A stretch of DNA of 64,000 nucleotides from Niastella sp. OAS944 (GTDB lineage Bacteria > Bacteroidota > Bacteroidia > Chitinophagales > Chitinophagaceae). The stretch spans positions 496,001 to 560,000 of the forward strand of contig JANUBW010000001.1 in the NCBI GenBank assembly GCA_024809215.1, given 5' to 3'. The notes below the pieces were generated by a model, which saw only the letters and a program-made list of their open reading frames with translations, was not told the origin of the DNA and did not search any database. The stretch's first letter is position 1; the number at the start of each line of letters is the position of its first letter. Positions 27,201 through 35,090 of the stretch are shown here, one piece after another. The position numbers and the translations under genes were made by a program.

Positions 27201-28116
27201 TGCCCGTTGACATAAGGTTACTACGTTCCGCATCGCTGAAGAGATGCACCTGTTCGCTAAGCTGTAATGCTTTTATTCCCGTTCGGGAATTGTAGTCGGT
27301 CGATAATCCTGCACCTACAGACAACCGGTTATAATTGGATATCGCTCCGGCGCCAAGCGATACTTTACCAGAGAAAGAAGTGCCCGATCTTGAGTTCACC
27401 TCCAAACCATAGTTCAGGGATGCGCCAAGGTTGGCAGCAAATTTTTCACTTCCACCCGACATGGCCACATTAAATAAAGATGTGCTTCCCCGCACACCTG
27501 CACTAAGCGAAGGCCCGAGGTAGTTATTAAAAGCAACGCCCACTTCAAGACTTACAGGTATTTTGATGCCTAACCATTCCGCATCACCGCCAATACCAAG
27601 TCCCCAGGTTTTATTGGCCTTCATTTTTTGCGTTTGTTCCAGTGTATCGTTACCATTAAAATCATCTGGTACACCCCGCATATTCCGGTTGATATTTCCG
27701 GGGTTGATATTCCAGCCCAGTCCTACCCAGCTGGCTTCCTGTTCGGGCGATACACCGCCGTTGTAATAAATGTTTACCGGGTATCCGCCTACATCGAGCA
27801 ACGGAATATTATAATTGAAATCACCGGTAAAAAGATTTACGAGTTTATCGGCACTTACCGATCTGAATGAAGACATTTCGGGCTGGCTGGGACCGCCGAT
27901 AAAATTGCGCTGCTTTTTATTAATAACAACAGGCGCACCCACTCTTTTAACAGCGCTATGAACAGGGAATGGAATGTATGTGCCTGCTGCCCCATGTTTC
28001 CATGAATAAACGGGAGCATAGGCCGCCCGCGCCGGCAGTACAATTGATAACAGAAATAGAAATGTAAAGAACCCGGCGATCTTCCTGCAATGATAACTGG
28101 CTAACTGTGAAATCAT
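21256..28116 (-). CDS. Giant secreted SpvB/TcB-like partner of RHS protein A
   Basis: 2286-aa secreted protein (hydrophobic signal ~12-32). Near residues 85-145 it carries a block with NIPLLDVGGYPVNIYY, QEASWVGLGWNINPGNINR and GVPDDF. The same block recurs in the 1347-aa protein at 47545-51588 and recalls the N-terminal SpvB segment of Tc-toxin B components. The middle is beta-rich; ~2060-2230 looks like a carbohydrate-binding/jelly-roll domain (VQLKFPNTTGADVTL, LYVDDVRMHPF), and the end has YD-like repeats (YVYDPVNLRLVAEL, YEYDEEGTLVRT). It has no toxin-like unique tail. Being directly before the RHS gene group, it may combine with RHS-A into one shell. Role is inference. Confidence 0.78.
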   Translation of the reverse strand: MISQLASYHCRKIAGFFTFLFLLSIVLPARAAYAPVYSWKHGAAGTYIPFPVHSAVKRVGAPVVINKKQRNFIGGPSQPEMSSFRSVSADKLVNLFTGDFNYNIPLLDVGGYPVNIYYNGGVSPEQEASWVGLGWNINPGNINRNMRGVPDDFNGNDTLEQTQKMKANKTWGLGIGGDAEWLGIKIPVSLEVGVAFNNYLGPSLSAGVRGSTSLFNVAMSGGSEKFAANLGASLNYGLEVNSRSGTSFSGKVSLGAGAISNYNRLSVGAGLSTDYNSRTGIKALQLSEQVHLFSDAERSNLMSTGNLSKGVGGMYATTISFAKPSYFPSIRMPQTNTAWSARLQIGGGAFGLAYDVEAEVYGQKSEVSAANALQKKPMVGFLYYQNAVNNPGCVMDFTRYNDREVTPNTPVVSVPQYTYDVFSIQGEGTGGNIRAYRNDLGYVRDNITTSKDKNFSIGGDIDVPGHYGANVNTIKTPSTVGEWNNGNRLRNTIAFTQPDKTYENVYFRNPGEACVTDPARFAQVGGTSLVRYALGGSGQSPTVEPLLQTFDAAGNRQSTVIDLRPQSSIKERNKRTQVISFLTAAEARVVGLDKMIKSYNNQIFLDATARTLLYDSIQRVGGYRKSHHLSQINVTESNGKRYVYGIPVYNLVQKDFTFSVDNSYSGIPDQITINNATQASAGSPLLNDNSTRDGYVQITRTPAYAHSFLLSGILSPDYVDITGNGITEDDLGDAVKFNYTRIREGNDTVYKWHTPQSAGNTAHFNAGLRSEVKDDKAMFTHGERESWYLQSVESKTMIALFYVSNRADAKGSSSELGGVNASNVIKKLDSIALYNKADLKTNGLAKAKPIKTVHLEYNYQLCKSTPDNTSGATGNNGKLTLQSIYFTYSGKTRAFKNKYSFSYSSTGTDNTNDNPNYAVNAADRWGTYKPAGMNPGSMKNSDYPYSIQPSGSTATINNNAAAWMLKKIVLPSGGQIEVNYESDDYAYVQNKRAAVMMPVTGFGSTSSFSAASNRLYPFVYPTPVENDYVFMQVPETCNTAMDVYNKYLQGLAQLAFKIWVLMPKGAEYVPCYASFGATPNVDYGVDAGNKNIIWVKMKRLGGKSPLSMTTLEYLRQQLPGQAFEGYDVSGEPPLRQVGDMLVGMLKSLRDAFTDPVNAFRKDGKAMVTDLSKCFVRLNDADGRKYGGGYRVRSVLLRNNWDSMTRQYAASYGQKYDYTITENFGGAVRNISSGVASYEPSIGNEENPWQSIVQVEDDLPLGPTSYGAVEMPVLDAFFPSPVVGYSKVTVTSLKTNTDAAKRSRSGVGRQVTEFYTAKDFPVYYSYTPFDSASVKEFHQASTTNFFNKYGYDLKAQSQGFLVATNDMHGKMRSQSSYAENDTATRINYTENFYRNTGANGLNDQFTFISRENSGTASSGNLGIDVELMTDTREFSVKGTSREYQGQVDWFYFAMFSFMIPTLWKINGVTENTYRAVTATKVISYHAVLDSVVIIDKGSQVSTKNVAYDAQTGEVLVTRTNNEFNRAIYNTSYPAYWAYSGMGLAYKNIDARYSGVDFVDGKITTPGFDFSVFESGDELFIIDTGSATTCPAPSSNAVKLIWAFNKNKNTSSLTDPSPAFIFIDETGKLYNRRGVQFRIIRSGRRNMLEARVAAITGMVNPLASGKLSFDAAKQINASAVEFSEKWQTENDVIGRYRLEIDPTTCTFREVGDPNGYLEKNINPYRKGLLGNFRTYRDMVFYDSRMEYDTTANTNIAENGLLKNFKLYWSFNTSNNLVPDVSNSQWVWNNRSTRFNAKGLELETQNALGIYTAAQYGYHKTLPVAITANSRYNEMAFEGFEDSVYAEALNPYSAAAYAKKFIDFTGIANASVIPDNTVVNAHSGKYMMAVNANSTAAKQFAVQAGVPTDFTYTFGRVTPSSLFERGMNTEIVAESPSGLFSGNPATLSATGDLGMNLTIRPTLSTVPLNILTAEGYVYSVKMSQYFEITREGVYHFGTNTGSSIYPNYITGLTLTSVPSGNYVSFNFLGIISPATNVNWDHYSACLPKGIYHITFNAVGNYPPTNQEPLPYDPFPTVDYRLEFFDNPANPVPDGISLLPGYRSLSTQNSCAYDIGTPATQDMYHAGFTVPAGKKMIFSAWVRETCGDPANGVPCKQYTYQNNQVQLKFPNTTGADVTLVPIGPIIDGWQRVEGEFTAPAGATSMTLNLVNNGAGQLYVDDVRMHPFNANMKSYVYDPVNLRLVAELDANNYASFYEYDEEGTLVRTKVETREGIKTVTETRSALQKVVK

Positions 28117-28143
28117 ATAACGGTATAAAAACGGGTTTGTATT

Positions 28144-29232
28144 TTAATTTGAAACTCTAAAGGATGCCCGGTAGTGCGACATCTGCACATCGGTAATATC
28201 AATAAAATAGGTAACGTCCTTTTTGAATGCGTTGTCTAGTTTGAACACCATCAGATTGTTACCATATTCAATTGTTCTTTTTATTTCTTTTACCACTTCG
28301 CCTTTCTCATCAAGGAAGCGTATTTCCGACTCATGGTTACTATCATATGAGTAGTACCTGATGCCAAGCATATTATCGGAAACGATTACCGTTGAGGCAT
28401 GATCGTTCCCCGGCTTTACTTCTATATATGATCCGCTGAAGGGAGTTGGCCTTTCCGGTTTTTCAGGCAACACGCGGAATGTCCATACCTCACTTTGCGC
28501 CGCATTGGTTTCGCCATTCTTAGCTATCACCCGCCATGCATATACTTTGCCGGTATCGAGCCGCTTTGCAGAGGAAGGATAGTTATTTACAAGCGTGGTT
28601 AACCGGCGCATGTTGTAAACCGGCATATTTTCCTGTATGGCCGCACCTGCAGTTTGATCACCTCTTACTTCCGTAACCAACAGATCATAGTTCAGGTCAT
28701 TGAACAAAGTGACCGGCGCAGGCGGCAACCAGCTGAACTGCGGCCATGGTTGTTGTATAGCAGCTGAATCAGTTGGCATTGTAAGCTGGGGCGGGCTCAA
28801 CGGTTGTACTTCTACAGGAATGCAATTTTCCGATAATACCTGTCTTTCTATTTTACCATTTGTATAAACCGTGTAACAGGCCTGAAAATTTCCAATAGGG
28901 AGCAAGGCATCGCCCAGCCTGCCGAACGCAGGCGAAAAATACTGGTAGTCTACCGGTTCAATATCAGATGCTTTGATCTGCTTTACTCCTTTGGTGAGCG
29001 TAAGCGGCCGTGTATAGGCCGTAAGCACAGGCTGGTTGCCGGTGATATCAACCAGCGTGAGCCCGATCATCACACTAACCGGATCGTTACCGGAATAGAC
29101 CAGCGCGAGATTCCATAGTTGTTTTTTCTGCACAATGCCGGCTGGCGGTTCCTGTACCGAAACCGACAGCTGCGCTTTGGCTGAAGCAAACAACAGAACC
29201 AATAGCATTACAGATAATGATCGTCTGTACAT
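28144..29232 (-). CDS. Secreted beta-rich protein of RHS locus A (FN3-like)
   Basis: 362-aa protein with signal peptide (MYRRSLSVMLLVLLFASAKA). Repeated strand patterns, WSLPP-like FSWLPPAPVTLFNDLNYDL, and YAWRVIAKNGETNAAQSEVWTFRV are typical of fibronectin-III-like sandwiches. A C-terminal domain of ~100 residues (IRYYSYDSNHESEIRFLDEKGEVVK) follows. No catalytic motif seen. It lies 14 bases after the outer-membrane barrel gene and 27 bases before the SpvB-like giant, so it is cotranscribed with them. It could be a scaffold or adaptor at the outer membrane. Not assigned to a named family with confidence. Confidence 0.75.
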   Translation of the reverse strand: MYRRSLSVMLLVLLFASAKAQLSVSVQEPPAGIVQKKQLWNLALVYSGNDPVSVMIGLTLVDITGNQPVLTAYTRPLTLTKGVKQIKASDIEPVDYQYFSPAFGRLGDALLPIGNFQACYTVYTNGKIERQVLSENCIPVEVQPLSPPQLTMPTDSAAIQQPWPQFSWLPPAPVTLFNDLNYDLLVTEVRGDQTAGAAIQENMPVYNMRRLTTLVNNYPSSAKRLDTGKVYAWRVIAKNGETNAAQSEVWTFRVLPEKPERPTPFSGSYIEVKPGNDHASTVIVSDNMLGIRYYSYDSNHESEIRFLDEKGEVVKEIKRTIEYGNNLMVFKLDNAFKKDVTYFIDITDVQMSHYRASFRVSN

Positions 29233-29246
29233 ATATGTTCCTGTTT

Positions 29247-31448
29247 TTAAAAAGTTTTATAATAGGTAAGCCTTCCCACCCTGTTTTCGGCCAGTTGCCT
29301 GTTTACGCCTGGTAAAAAGCCTTTATCAGTCATTAGTTGAATATCACCCAGCCGTGGAATTCTCAGGGTAAGTCCGGCATTGTATCCCCATTGCTTTTGC
29401 GGCAACAAACTATATTGTATCATTTTTGCACCTGCACTAACCGACAGCATGCTGCTAACAGCTACCTGCACATTATTTTCAAGGGTGAACATATCGTAAT
29501 CGGGGCTGGTGCTAACTGAAGCGTTCAGCATGAACGAAACCTTACTGAAGGCTACGTTCTGACTGAGTAAAAGATTCTTTGAATTATAATACACAAAACC
29601 CGAATCGATCATTTTGTTATAGAACCGGCTGTATACTGCGTATGTGCTTAGTTGTGTTTCGTTTATATTGTAATAATAGCCAACACTGCCCGTCATGATA
29701 TAATACCTTGTTTCGGCGTATTGATCATCACCTGTTTTTGTAAGCTGATAAGAAGGATAATACCCTGCAGAGAGCACCGGCCATTTCTTTATTCTTGCCG
29801 TTGCCTGAAAGCTTGCCAGCAGCGATGAACTTTTATATGCGGTAGTTAAAAAAGTATTGTTATAATCGTTTTGCTGCAGGGATGATACAATGGTGAGCTG
29901 CTTTTTAAACAGCGGTTGTTCAAGCCTGGCCAGCCATCTTAATTGCGAAGCCCCTGTAGTAAATGTGCTGAACGATTGAAAATTGGCGCCCGTATACCGA
30001 AAGTTACCGGTAAACCGGGTACGGGTGCTTGGAAAATAAGACAACAAATTAACCGCAAATGCTTCGTTGCTTCGTTCACTGAACCGGGTAACGGAATTCA
30101 TCCAGCTTTTTCGTTGTAAGCTGTCGACACTGTAATACGGCATGGTTGACTTGGCAACCTCGCCAATAAGAGTAATATTTCTATTTATGCGATAAAGCCC
30201 TTCAAGCGTTATACCAGCCAGTTTATATTCGGGAATACTACTGCCTGGCTGAGAAGCTATGGAAGCGTTAAAGAACTGGCGCTTTCCGGTATAGTAAGTA
30301 AAAATAAGGTGATTGCCATTTTTCATTCCCTTTCCAAACCGCGCCAATGCCACATACTGGTTCGAACGTACGGCATTGGGAACAATATAATCCCTGAACC
30401 GGTAATCAACTTTACCAATGGCCAGCGCATAATAGTAACGGGGATTGTATTCTACCTGTATACCGGCAATGCTCACATTCTTTACAGAAAGTTCAGTATA
30501 GTCGGCTGTACTTCTGCCAATACTAAGCGACTGTAAACTGTACAATGTTTTATAGCCTTTTGGCAGTACGGTATCGGGTATATTTAACTGATGTAATTGT
30601 CCGGCAAGCGCATGGATATCTCCTTCACCCTCTATTTGTTTTTTTATCGCTGCAAGATCGAGCTCATCTTTCAGCTTTAATTTGCTATATAGGTTTTCAG
30701 CTGCTTCCAGGTCGGCAAGCAAACTATCTAGTTGTTGTTTTTTAACGGCAATACTGTCTTTATACTCACTTACCTTTACTGTTTCCTCTTTTGTTTTATT
30801 CTTTAATAGTTCTTTTTCCTTCTCTTCAACGATCTTTTGCGTAAGGTTTGGCGCCTGCAAAGACTGTCTGAGATCTCCAATAGCCAGTTTCTTTGTATCG
30901 ATCAACCGCTTCAGCGAATCCAGTTTTCCTGATCTGGACGCGAGATACGACTGTATCGAATTCAAGGCCCTTTGTTTTATGTTTCGTTTAAACTCCGGCT
31001 GGTTGAACTGGAAATTAAGATCAGTATATTTTCTAAATAACGATGAATTGCTGAAGCGGGTGGTTACATACAACCTTAATGGGTATTGTTCTTTATATAC
31101 CAGATCGAGCCTTGTTTGAAGCGTATGCTGATACACGTCGTTTTCGGCATAAGGAGTATCGATACGGGAGCGGTAGTTTACATCATATAATATATTACCA
31201 GTCACCTTAAGTAGTGGTACCCGCGTGGCTGTAACCTGGGAATCATGTTTTAATATTGCCAACTTATCACCGGCCATGTTTGCTTCAGGCACACCAATAT
31301 AAAACACATCGTACCGGTTACTTACACCGGATATTTGTACAGCCTGCATGCGTTCACGAACAGGAATGGTATCGCAGTTGTTGGCATACGCGTTTGAACA
31401 GGCACACGTAAAGCAGCCCATTACTGATATGGTCAGTATTTTTCGCAC
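29247..31448 (-). CDS. Outer-membrane beta-barrel candidate with coiled coil, first gene of RHS locus A
   Basis: 733-aa protein with a signal peptide (~1-22) and two clear parts. Residues ~150-270 are a charged coiled coil (KEKELLKNKTKEETVKVSEY, KKQQLDSLLADLEAAENLYS). Residues ~330-733 alternate polar and hydrophobic residues with many aromatic girdle positions (YYALAIGKVDYRFRDY, HLIFTYYTGKRQFF, YYIMTGSVGYYYNINETQL), as in bacterial outer-membrane barrels; the chain ends in ...RLTYYKTF with a terminal Phe, as barrels often do. It leads the five-gene operon. A barrel paired with giant RHS proteins could be their exporter or anchor, which is inference. Not recognised as a named family. Confidence 0.75.
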   Translation of the reverse strand: MRKILTISVMGCFTCACSNAYANNCDTIPVRERMQAVQISGVSNRYDVFYIGVPEANMAGDKLAILKHDSQVTATRVPLLKVTGNILYDVNYRSRIDTPYAENDVYQHTLQTRLDLVYKEQYPLRLYVTTRFSNSSLFRKYTDLNFQFNQPEFKRNIKQRALNSIQSYLASRSGKLDSLKRLIDTKKLAIGDLRQSLQAPNLTQKIVEEKEKELLKNKTKEETVKVSEYKDSIAVKKQQLDSLLADLEAAENLYSKLKLKDELDLAAIKKQIEGEGDIHALAGQLHQLNIPDTVLPKGYKTLYSLQSLSIGRSTADYTELSVKNVSIAGIQVEYNPRYYYALAIGKVDYRFRDYIVPNAVRSNQYVALARFGKGMKNGNHLIFTYYTGKRQFFNASIASQPGSSIPEYKLAGITLEGLYRINRNITLIGEVAKSTMPYYSVDSLQRKSWMNSVTRFSERSNEAFAVNLLSYFPSTRTRFTGNFRYTGANFQSFSTFTTGASQLRWLARLEQPLFKKQLTIVSSLQQNDYNNTFLTTAYKSSSLLASFQATARIKKWPVLSAGYYPSYQLTKTGDDQYAETRYYIMTGSVGYYYNINETQLSTYAVYSRFYNKMIDSGFVYYNSKNLLLSQNVAFSKVSFMLNASVSTSPDYDMFTLENNVQVAVSSMLSVSAGAKMIQYSLLPQKQWGYNAGLTLRIPRLGDIQLMTDKGFLPGVNRQLAENRVGRLTYYKTF

Positions 31449-31835
31449 CCATATTGGTTTACGAACTTATAATAATGTTACAGTCACTAAATGTGGTCGA
31501 AAGAAAAAGTGGAGGCAAGTGGAACGTGCGCGCAGCGCCTGGTGCAGTGCAATGTAGATGATGGCATAAGAAAAGGTTTTGGTTTAGGTTATAAAGGTTT
31601 TCGAATTTAAATATTCTTTTTAATACTGCTCATAACATCGAATGTTATTTTCATAATTTTATTTTTAATATTTTATTTTCTTTCATTTTTATCTTGTTGA
31701 AGCGGTTAGCCTTTGTATTTATTAAATGTAGTTATAGGAGTTGATAAAGCGAGCAGTTGTTAGCGGTGAAAAACAACAGATAATTGAGGTGTTTTCACGG
31801 ATGCTGTGGGTAGTTAGGATGCTGATTTATAACAA
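31449..31835. other. AT-rich non-coding region upstream of RHS locus A
   Basis: No coding frame of substance. It must contain the promoter of the locus A operon (start 31448), but I find no clear TTTG/TAnnTTTG pair on the minus strand. Base composition is visibly more AT-rich than in the giant genes. Confidence 0.5.
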
Positions 31836-31857
31836 AGCCGCAGTGGACTCTGCGGCT
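31836..31857 (-). terminator. Hairpin terminator candidate
   Basis: AGCCGCAG-(6 nt)-CTGCGGCT stem, followed on the minus strand by a weak T-rich stretch (TTTGTT). It lies ~30 bases after the stop of the 178-aa gene at 31888-32424. Confidence 0.55.
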
Positions 31858-31887
31858 CTCTAATTTTATTCCAGCTGCGACAGCACT

Positions 31888-32424
31888 TTATTTAATCACA
31901 AATTTTGTTCCGTCAGACGTCATTGTTGCTTCCGTCTTTTTTACCCATTCAATGAAATTTGCTGTCACATAAGTATTTGGCAGCTCCTTTGCCTTCCTCA
32001 GGAACTTTTTTTTGAACTTCTTTAGAACATCGTCAGCCCAGGTAAGGAATTCCTCATCTTTCTTTACAAGCTCATCACCTTCATAATATTTAGTAACAAA
32101 ATAAAATCTGCTCCTATGCAACTCTTTGTTACTATAAGAATAAAATCCTCCGATAGAAAACTGAATGCAGTTACTCTTACCAATCTCAATATAATATTCC
32201 TTTCTATTTTCCAAATATATAAACGATAGAATCGTGGTTCCCCACTCCTTGCAAACATAAACCTGGTAGATGCTATCCTCGTTGATCAGGGGATTATACC
32301 TGACTGGTTTATCTTTCGTATCGGCATACTCTTTATATATCGATCCACCGTTTTCATTTATAAAAGCAATTACCCTGGGTAAATCTTCCAGAGCCAGAAA
32401 AAAATTGACCTGTTTAGAATTCAT
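31888..32424 (-). CDS. Hypothetical cytoplasmic protein, immunity-like
   Basis: 178-aa protein with no signal peptide, opening with FFLALEDLPRVIAFINENGGSIY and continuing with alternating strands and helices (TTILSFIYLENRKEYYIEIG, SRFYFVTKYYEGDELVKKDE). The C-terminal helix is Lys-rich. Size, composition and place (orphan genes between two RHS loci, same strand) match immunity proteins of polymorphic toxins, but no known immunity family is certain. Upstream neighbour is the lipoprotein at 32506-33102 with an 81-base gap. Confidence 0.6.
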   Translation of the reverse strand: MNSKQVNFFLALEDLPRVIAFINENGGSIYKEYADTKDKPVRYNPLINEDSIYQVYVCKEWGTTILSFIYLENRKEYYIEIGKSNCIQFSIGGFYSYSNKELHRSRFYFVTKYYEGDELVKKDEEFLTWADDVLKKFKKKFLRKAKELPNTYVTANFIEWVKKTEATMTSDGTKFVIK

Positions 32425-32505
32425 TTTACTGATCGTTTAGCTCTCTTAGTTGTAAGGTACAAATTTCGGTCGAGTGCCAGTTACATTTTGGACGTCGTCG
32501 ATTGC

Positions 32506-33102
32506 TTAATCGACGTACAGATTATTATATATAATACGGACCAGCTTTTTGTTGCTAAATATAAAAATCAACTCGTTGGCCGATTCAAGCTCAGTGATCT
32601 TTATTACATCGCCAGGTTCTTTCCCTAACTTAAACCGCTCTGCAAATTTTGCCTTATCTAACCCTATTTTAATTGTTCCCTTTTCTAATGCCATGCGCTC
32701 AGACTGGATACTCAAATACAATGGAAAACAATTTTGCTTTGCGGATAAATAAGATACCGTATCACAGCCTGCCTTATAGGTAACCACCGTATCAAACACT
32801 CCTTCGGCAAACTTATTCTTTGAAATTTTATACGCCCGCTGAACGTCTTTAAACTTATTATCAATATGCTTACAAGTCAATTCATTTTCAAGCGTTCCTG
32901 CTATGAAACTATCATCCTGAACAGAAAATGCAGTTTCCGGTAGTTTAGTTGAATCGCATGCTCTTGATGCATTAAATTCAACAATCGTCTTTTCCAATGA
33001 GTCTTTTTTAACGCCACCAGTATTGGTTTCATTCCCACTACTTGATGCACAACTTAGAACCAATAAAAATGAACAACTGATTAGGATACTTCCAGACAAC
33101 AT
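32506..33102 (-). CDS. Hypothetical lipoprotein
   Basis: 198-aa predicted lipoprotein: hydrophobic start with lipobox LVLSCAS (Cys18), then a Ser/Gly/Asn linker. The mature part has three Cys outside the lipobox (CDSTKLPE, LTCKHID, KAGCDTVSYL, KQNCFPLYLS region), which might form disulfides in the periplasm. No known domain. It sits in the run of orphan small genes between RHS loci, so a periplasmic immunity role against an exported toxin is possible but unproven. Confidence 0.6.
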   Translation of the reverse strand: MLSGSILISCSFLLVLSCASSSGNETNTGGVKKDSLEKTIVEFNASRACDSTKLPETAFSVQDDSFIAGTLENELTCKHIDNKFKDVQRAYKISKNKFAEGVFDTVVTYKAGCDTVSYLSAKQNCFPLYLSIQSERMALEKGTIKIGLDKAKFAERFKLGKEPGDVIKITELESANELIFIFSNKKLVRIIYNNLYVD

Positions 33103-33251
33103 ATAAATTGATTTTACTTTTCCAATAGACTCTATAATGAGGCGAGTCCCGAACCGAATTTTAAGATTACCCTAAAAGTACCGGTTGGGGGCATTATCAT
33201 CTTTGAATCTTCTTACAATACCATCGTTTAAGGATCTGCATTTTACTAAAA

Positions 33252-33680
33252 TCACTCATGACTGGTTAGGCTTTCTTTTTCGAACAGGACAACCTTGCTG
33301 GAAAATAATTCAAAAGAATCTCCTTCCTCAAATTCTAAATAAAAATACGCTTCGCCATCTGGGGCATGATCGAACAGGGTATCGTCCTTTATAAACCTTC
33401 CTCTATAAAAGCTATTTAGCGTGCTGCTCTCAACGATTCTCTTAAAAAAAAGCTTGAAAGTAGAACAAGTAACATTTTCAAACAATAGATACAGGTGCCT
33501 TTCAACTATACCAGTCCTACAGGCTTCAAACAAAAACGCCAATGACTTTGTTTCCAGTTTATATTCAATATCTATACAGTCATAATCGTTATGCAAATCG
33601 AAAAACCGTTTTCCCACTACAACTGTGGTAAGATCTTTAAACAGCTCTGCGTTTGTTAATTCGACGGTGTTCATACTCAT
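33252..33680 (-). CDS. Hypothetical protein, immunity-like, overlapping a toxin-tail remnant
   Basis: 142-aa soluble protein (MNTVELTNAELFKDLTTVVV; HNDYDCIDIEYKLE; FYLEFEEGDSFELFSS) rich in acidic residues, as many nuclease immunity proteins are. Its start overlaps by four bases the stop of the fragment at 33677-33949, the spacing expected for a toxin gene followed by its immunity gene. No family recognised. Confidence 0.6.
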   Translation of the reverse strand: MSMNTVELTNAELFKDLTTVVVGKRFFDLHNDYDCIDIEYKLETKSLAFLFEACRTGIVERHLYLLFENVTCSTFKLFFKRIVESSTLNSFYRGRFIKDDTLFDHAPDGEAYFYLEFEEGDSFELFSSKVVLFEKESLTSHE

Positions 33681-33949
33681 TGTTTACCTATTTTTGAAGA
33701 AACCAAATCTGCCACAAAATAAGTCAAATCAATACCCCAACCAACAGGGCCACTCGCTAGTAGCAAGGTTTGGGCTGTTCCAATGAGTACATCAGCAGTA
33801 TGATGGTTTAGCCAATTCCAAGCCCGCATTAAAAATACCTGCAAAACCTCATTTCGGCAAAGTAATACCTTAATTCGGCTAAGTACAGACCAGTACCTTT
33901 CCTGAATTTTGTCATAGAATATTATGACACATACTGGCCTGGGCGGCAC
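33677..33949 (-). pseudogene. 3' remnant of a polymorphic-toxin gene
   Basis: The first ~40 codons of this 90-codon frame look non-coding. From about 33829 on, the peptide (NWLNHHTADVLIGTAQ, LASGPVGWGIDLTYFVADLV) has the Gly/Pro-rich hydrophobic pattern that ends many RHS-associated toxin proteins. It overlaps the immunity-like gene at 33252-33680. I read it as the tail of a displaced toxin tip whose 5' part is gone. Confidence 0.45.
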
Positions 33950-34043
33950 AGCAAAATATGGACAGGGTCATTATGATTTTGGCGAAGGAGGTATGACATT
34001 ACTGCTATTGCCAGAAATTTGGCTGTCATTATTTGGAATATGA
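33924..34043 (+). pseudogene. Short remnant, possibly from an AraC-type sensor domain
   Basis: A 39-codon plus-strand frame contains KYGQGHYDFGEGGM, which resembles cupin segments of Bacteroidota AraC regulators, then degenerates. A second 33-codon frame overlaps its stop (from 34040). The likeness is from memory of the family pattern and is weak. Confidence 0.2.
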
Positions 34044-34654
34044 TTACGAAATCTCAGTCCTATAACGAATATGCCTTTCACCAGATAAGTCAAAAACGTA
34101 AAAATGCTCAGTTAAAGAATATCCGGAACCCGAATAGCTAAGCTAAATTTAACCGAAATGGAACTTAAAGCCTTGATCCCAATAATGCAATGATAATCAA
34201 TCTTTACTCAAAGAGTTGTACAGAAATAGTCGATTAAAAACGGAGTTTCTTACTCATTTTTGCTTCATTTGACACAATAAAACCGGTGATTTCAAATTTA
34301 TCATTTTTTCTAAAAAATGGTTTAGGTTTCAAATAATAACAGCAACCTTCGGAAGCATTTGGATCATGAGAGTGATTTCATTAAAGGGTAATACCAAAAG
34401 CATTTTCACAAATTTAAATCTTAGTCGCCCAGTCAATATACAGTCTCGTTATTAAAAGCGTTTAAAACAATAATATGATAATGACAAAATACGCTCGCTA
34501 GTTGATATTAACATTATAGTCAAATAGTAAAAAGTGTATAAAGTCAATACGAGTTCTTTAATAATAATAACATTTTTCGAGGATTGGATGGGCAGAATAT
34601 TCGAATACTAATTTATTGAAAAAGTAAACGCATGTACTTGACTGTTTAATGCCT
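34044..34654. other. AT-rich gene-free stretch
   Basis: No open frame with coding character on either strand apart from the short 33-codon frame at its left edge. It separates the toxin-tail remnant from the left end of the IS256-family element and is probably decayed sequence. Confidence 0.5.
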
Positions 34655-34662
34655 TACTCAAC
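34655..34662. repeat. Left target-site duplication of the IS256-family element
   Basis: TACTCAAC directly precedes the left inverted repeat and recurs exactly at 40503-40510 after the right end. Eight bases fits the IS256 family. Confidence 0.85.
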
Positions 34663-35090
34663 GAGAGTATAAAACACTTTGTGTAAATAGGCGCAAGTAA
34701 CTGCATTAGAGGCGGCATCTGTTTTCAAAGATAGTTAAGAACTGATGAAGAATAAGCCCCCAATTATGGAGGGTAGCATTCCACTTCTTTTCAATGTTCA
34801 TGAGCGCCAGGTAAACCGCTTTTTGCGCAGCCATATCATCAACAAATTGTACTTTGGTTTTTATGTACTTCCTGATGCCCGGTTCACATTTTCGATCGTA
34901 TTGGTGGTATAAATGATTTTCCGGATCTCCATTGGAAAATCAAAATAGCTGGTCAGATTATCCCAGTTGGTTTTCCATGACAGGATCGCATGCTTGTATT
35001 TTTGTTCCCATTTAGCAGCAAAGCCGTAAAGGCCCGGGGAACGACAGGTATAAAACTCATCTGCCGATCGAAGGAGTATTCATTTGGATG

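Noticed and set aside
33924-34150. Functional AraC regulator
   Set aside because: Only a short cupin-like peptide is present and both frames stop within 40 codons; no helix-turn-helix follows.
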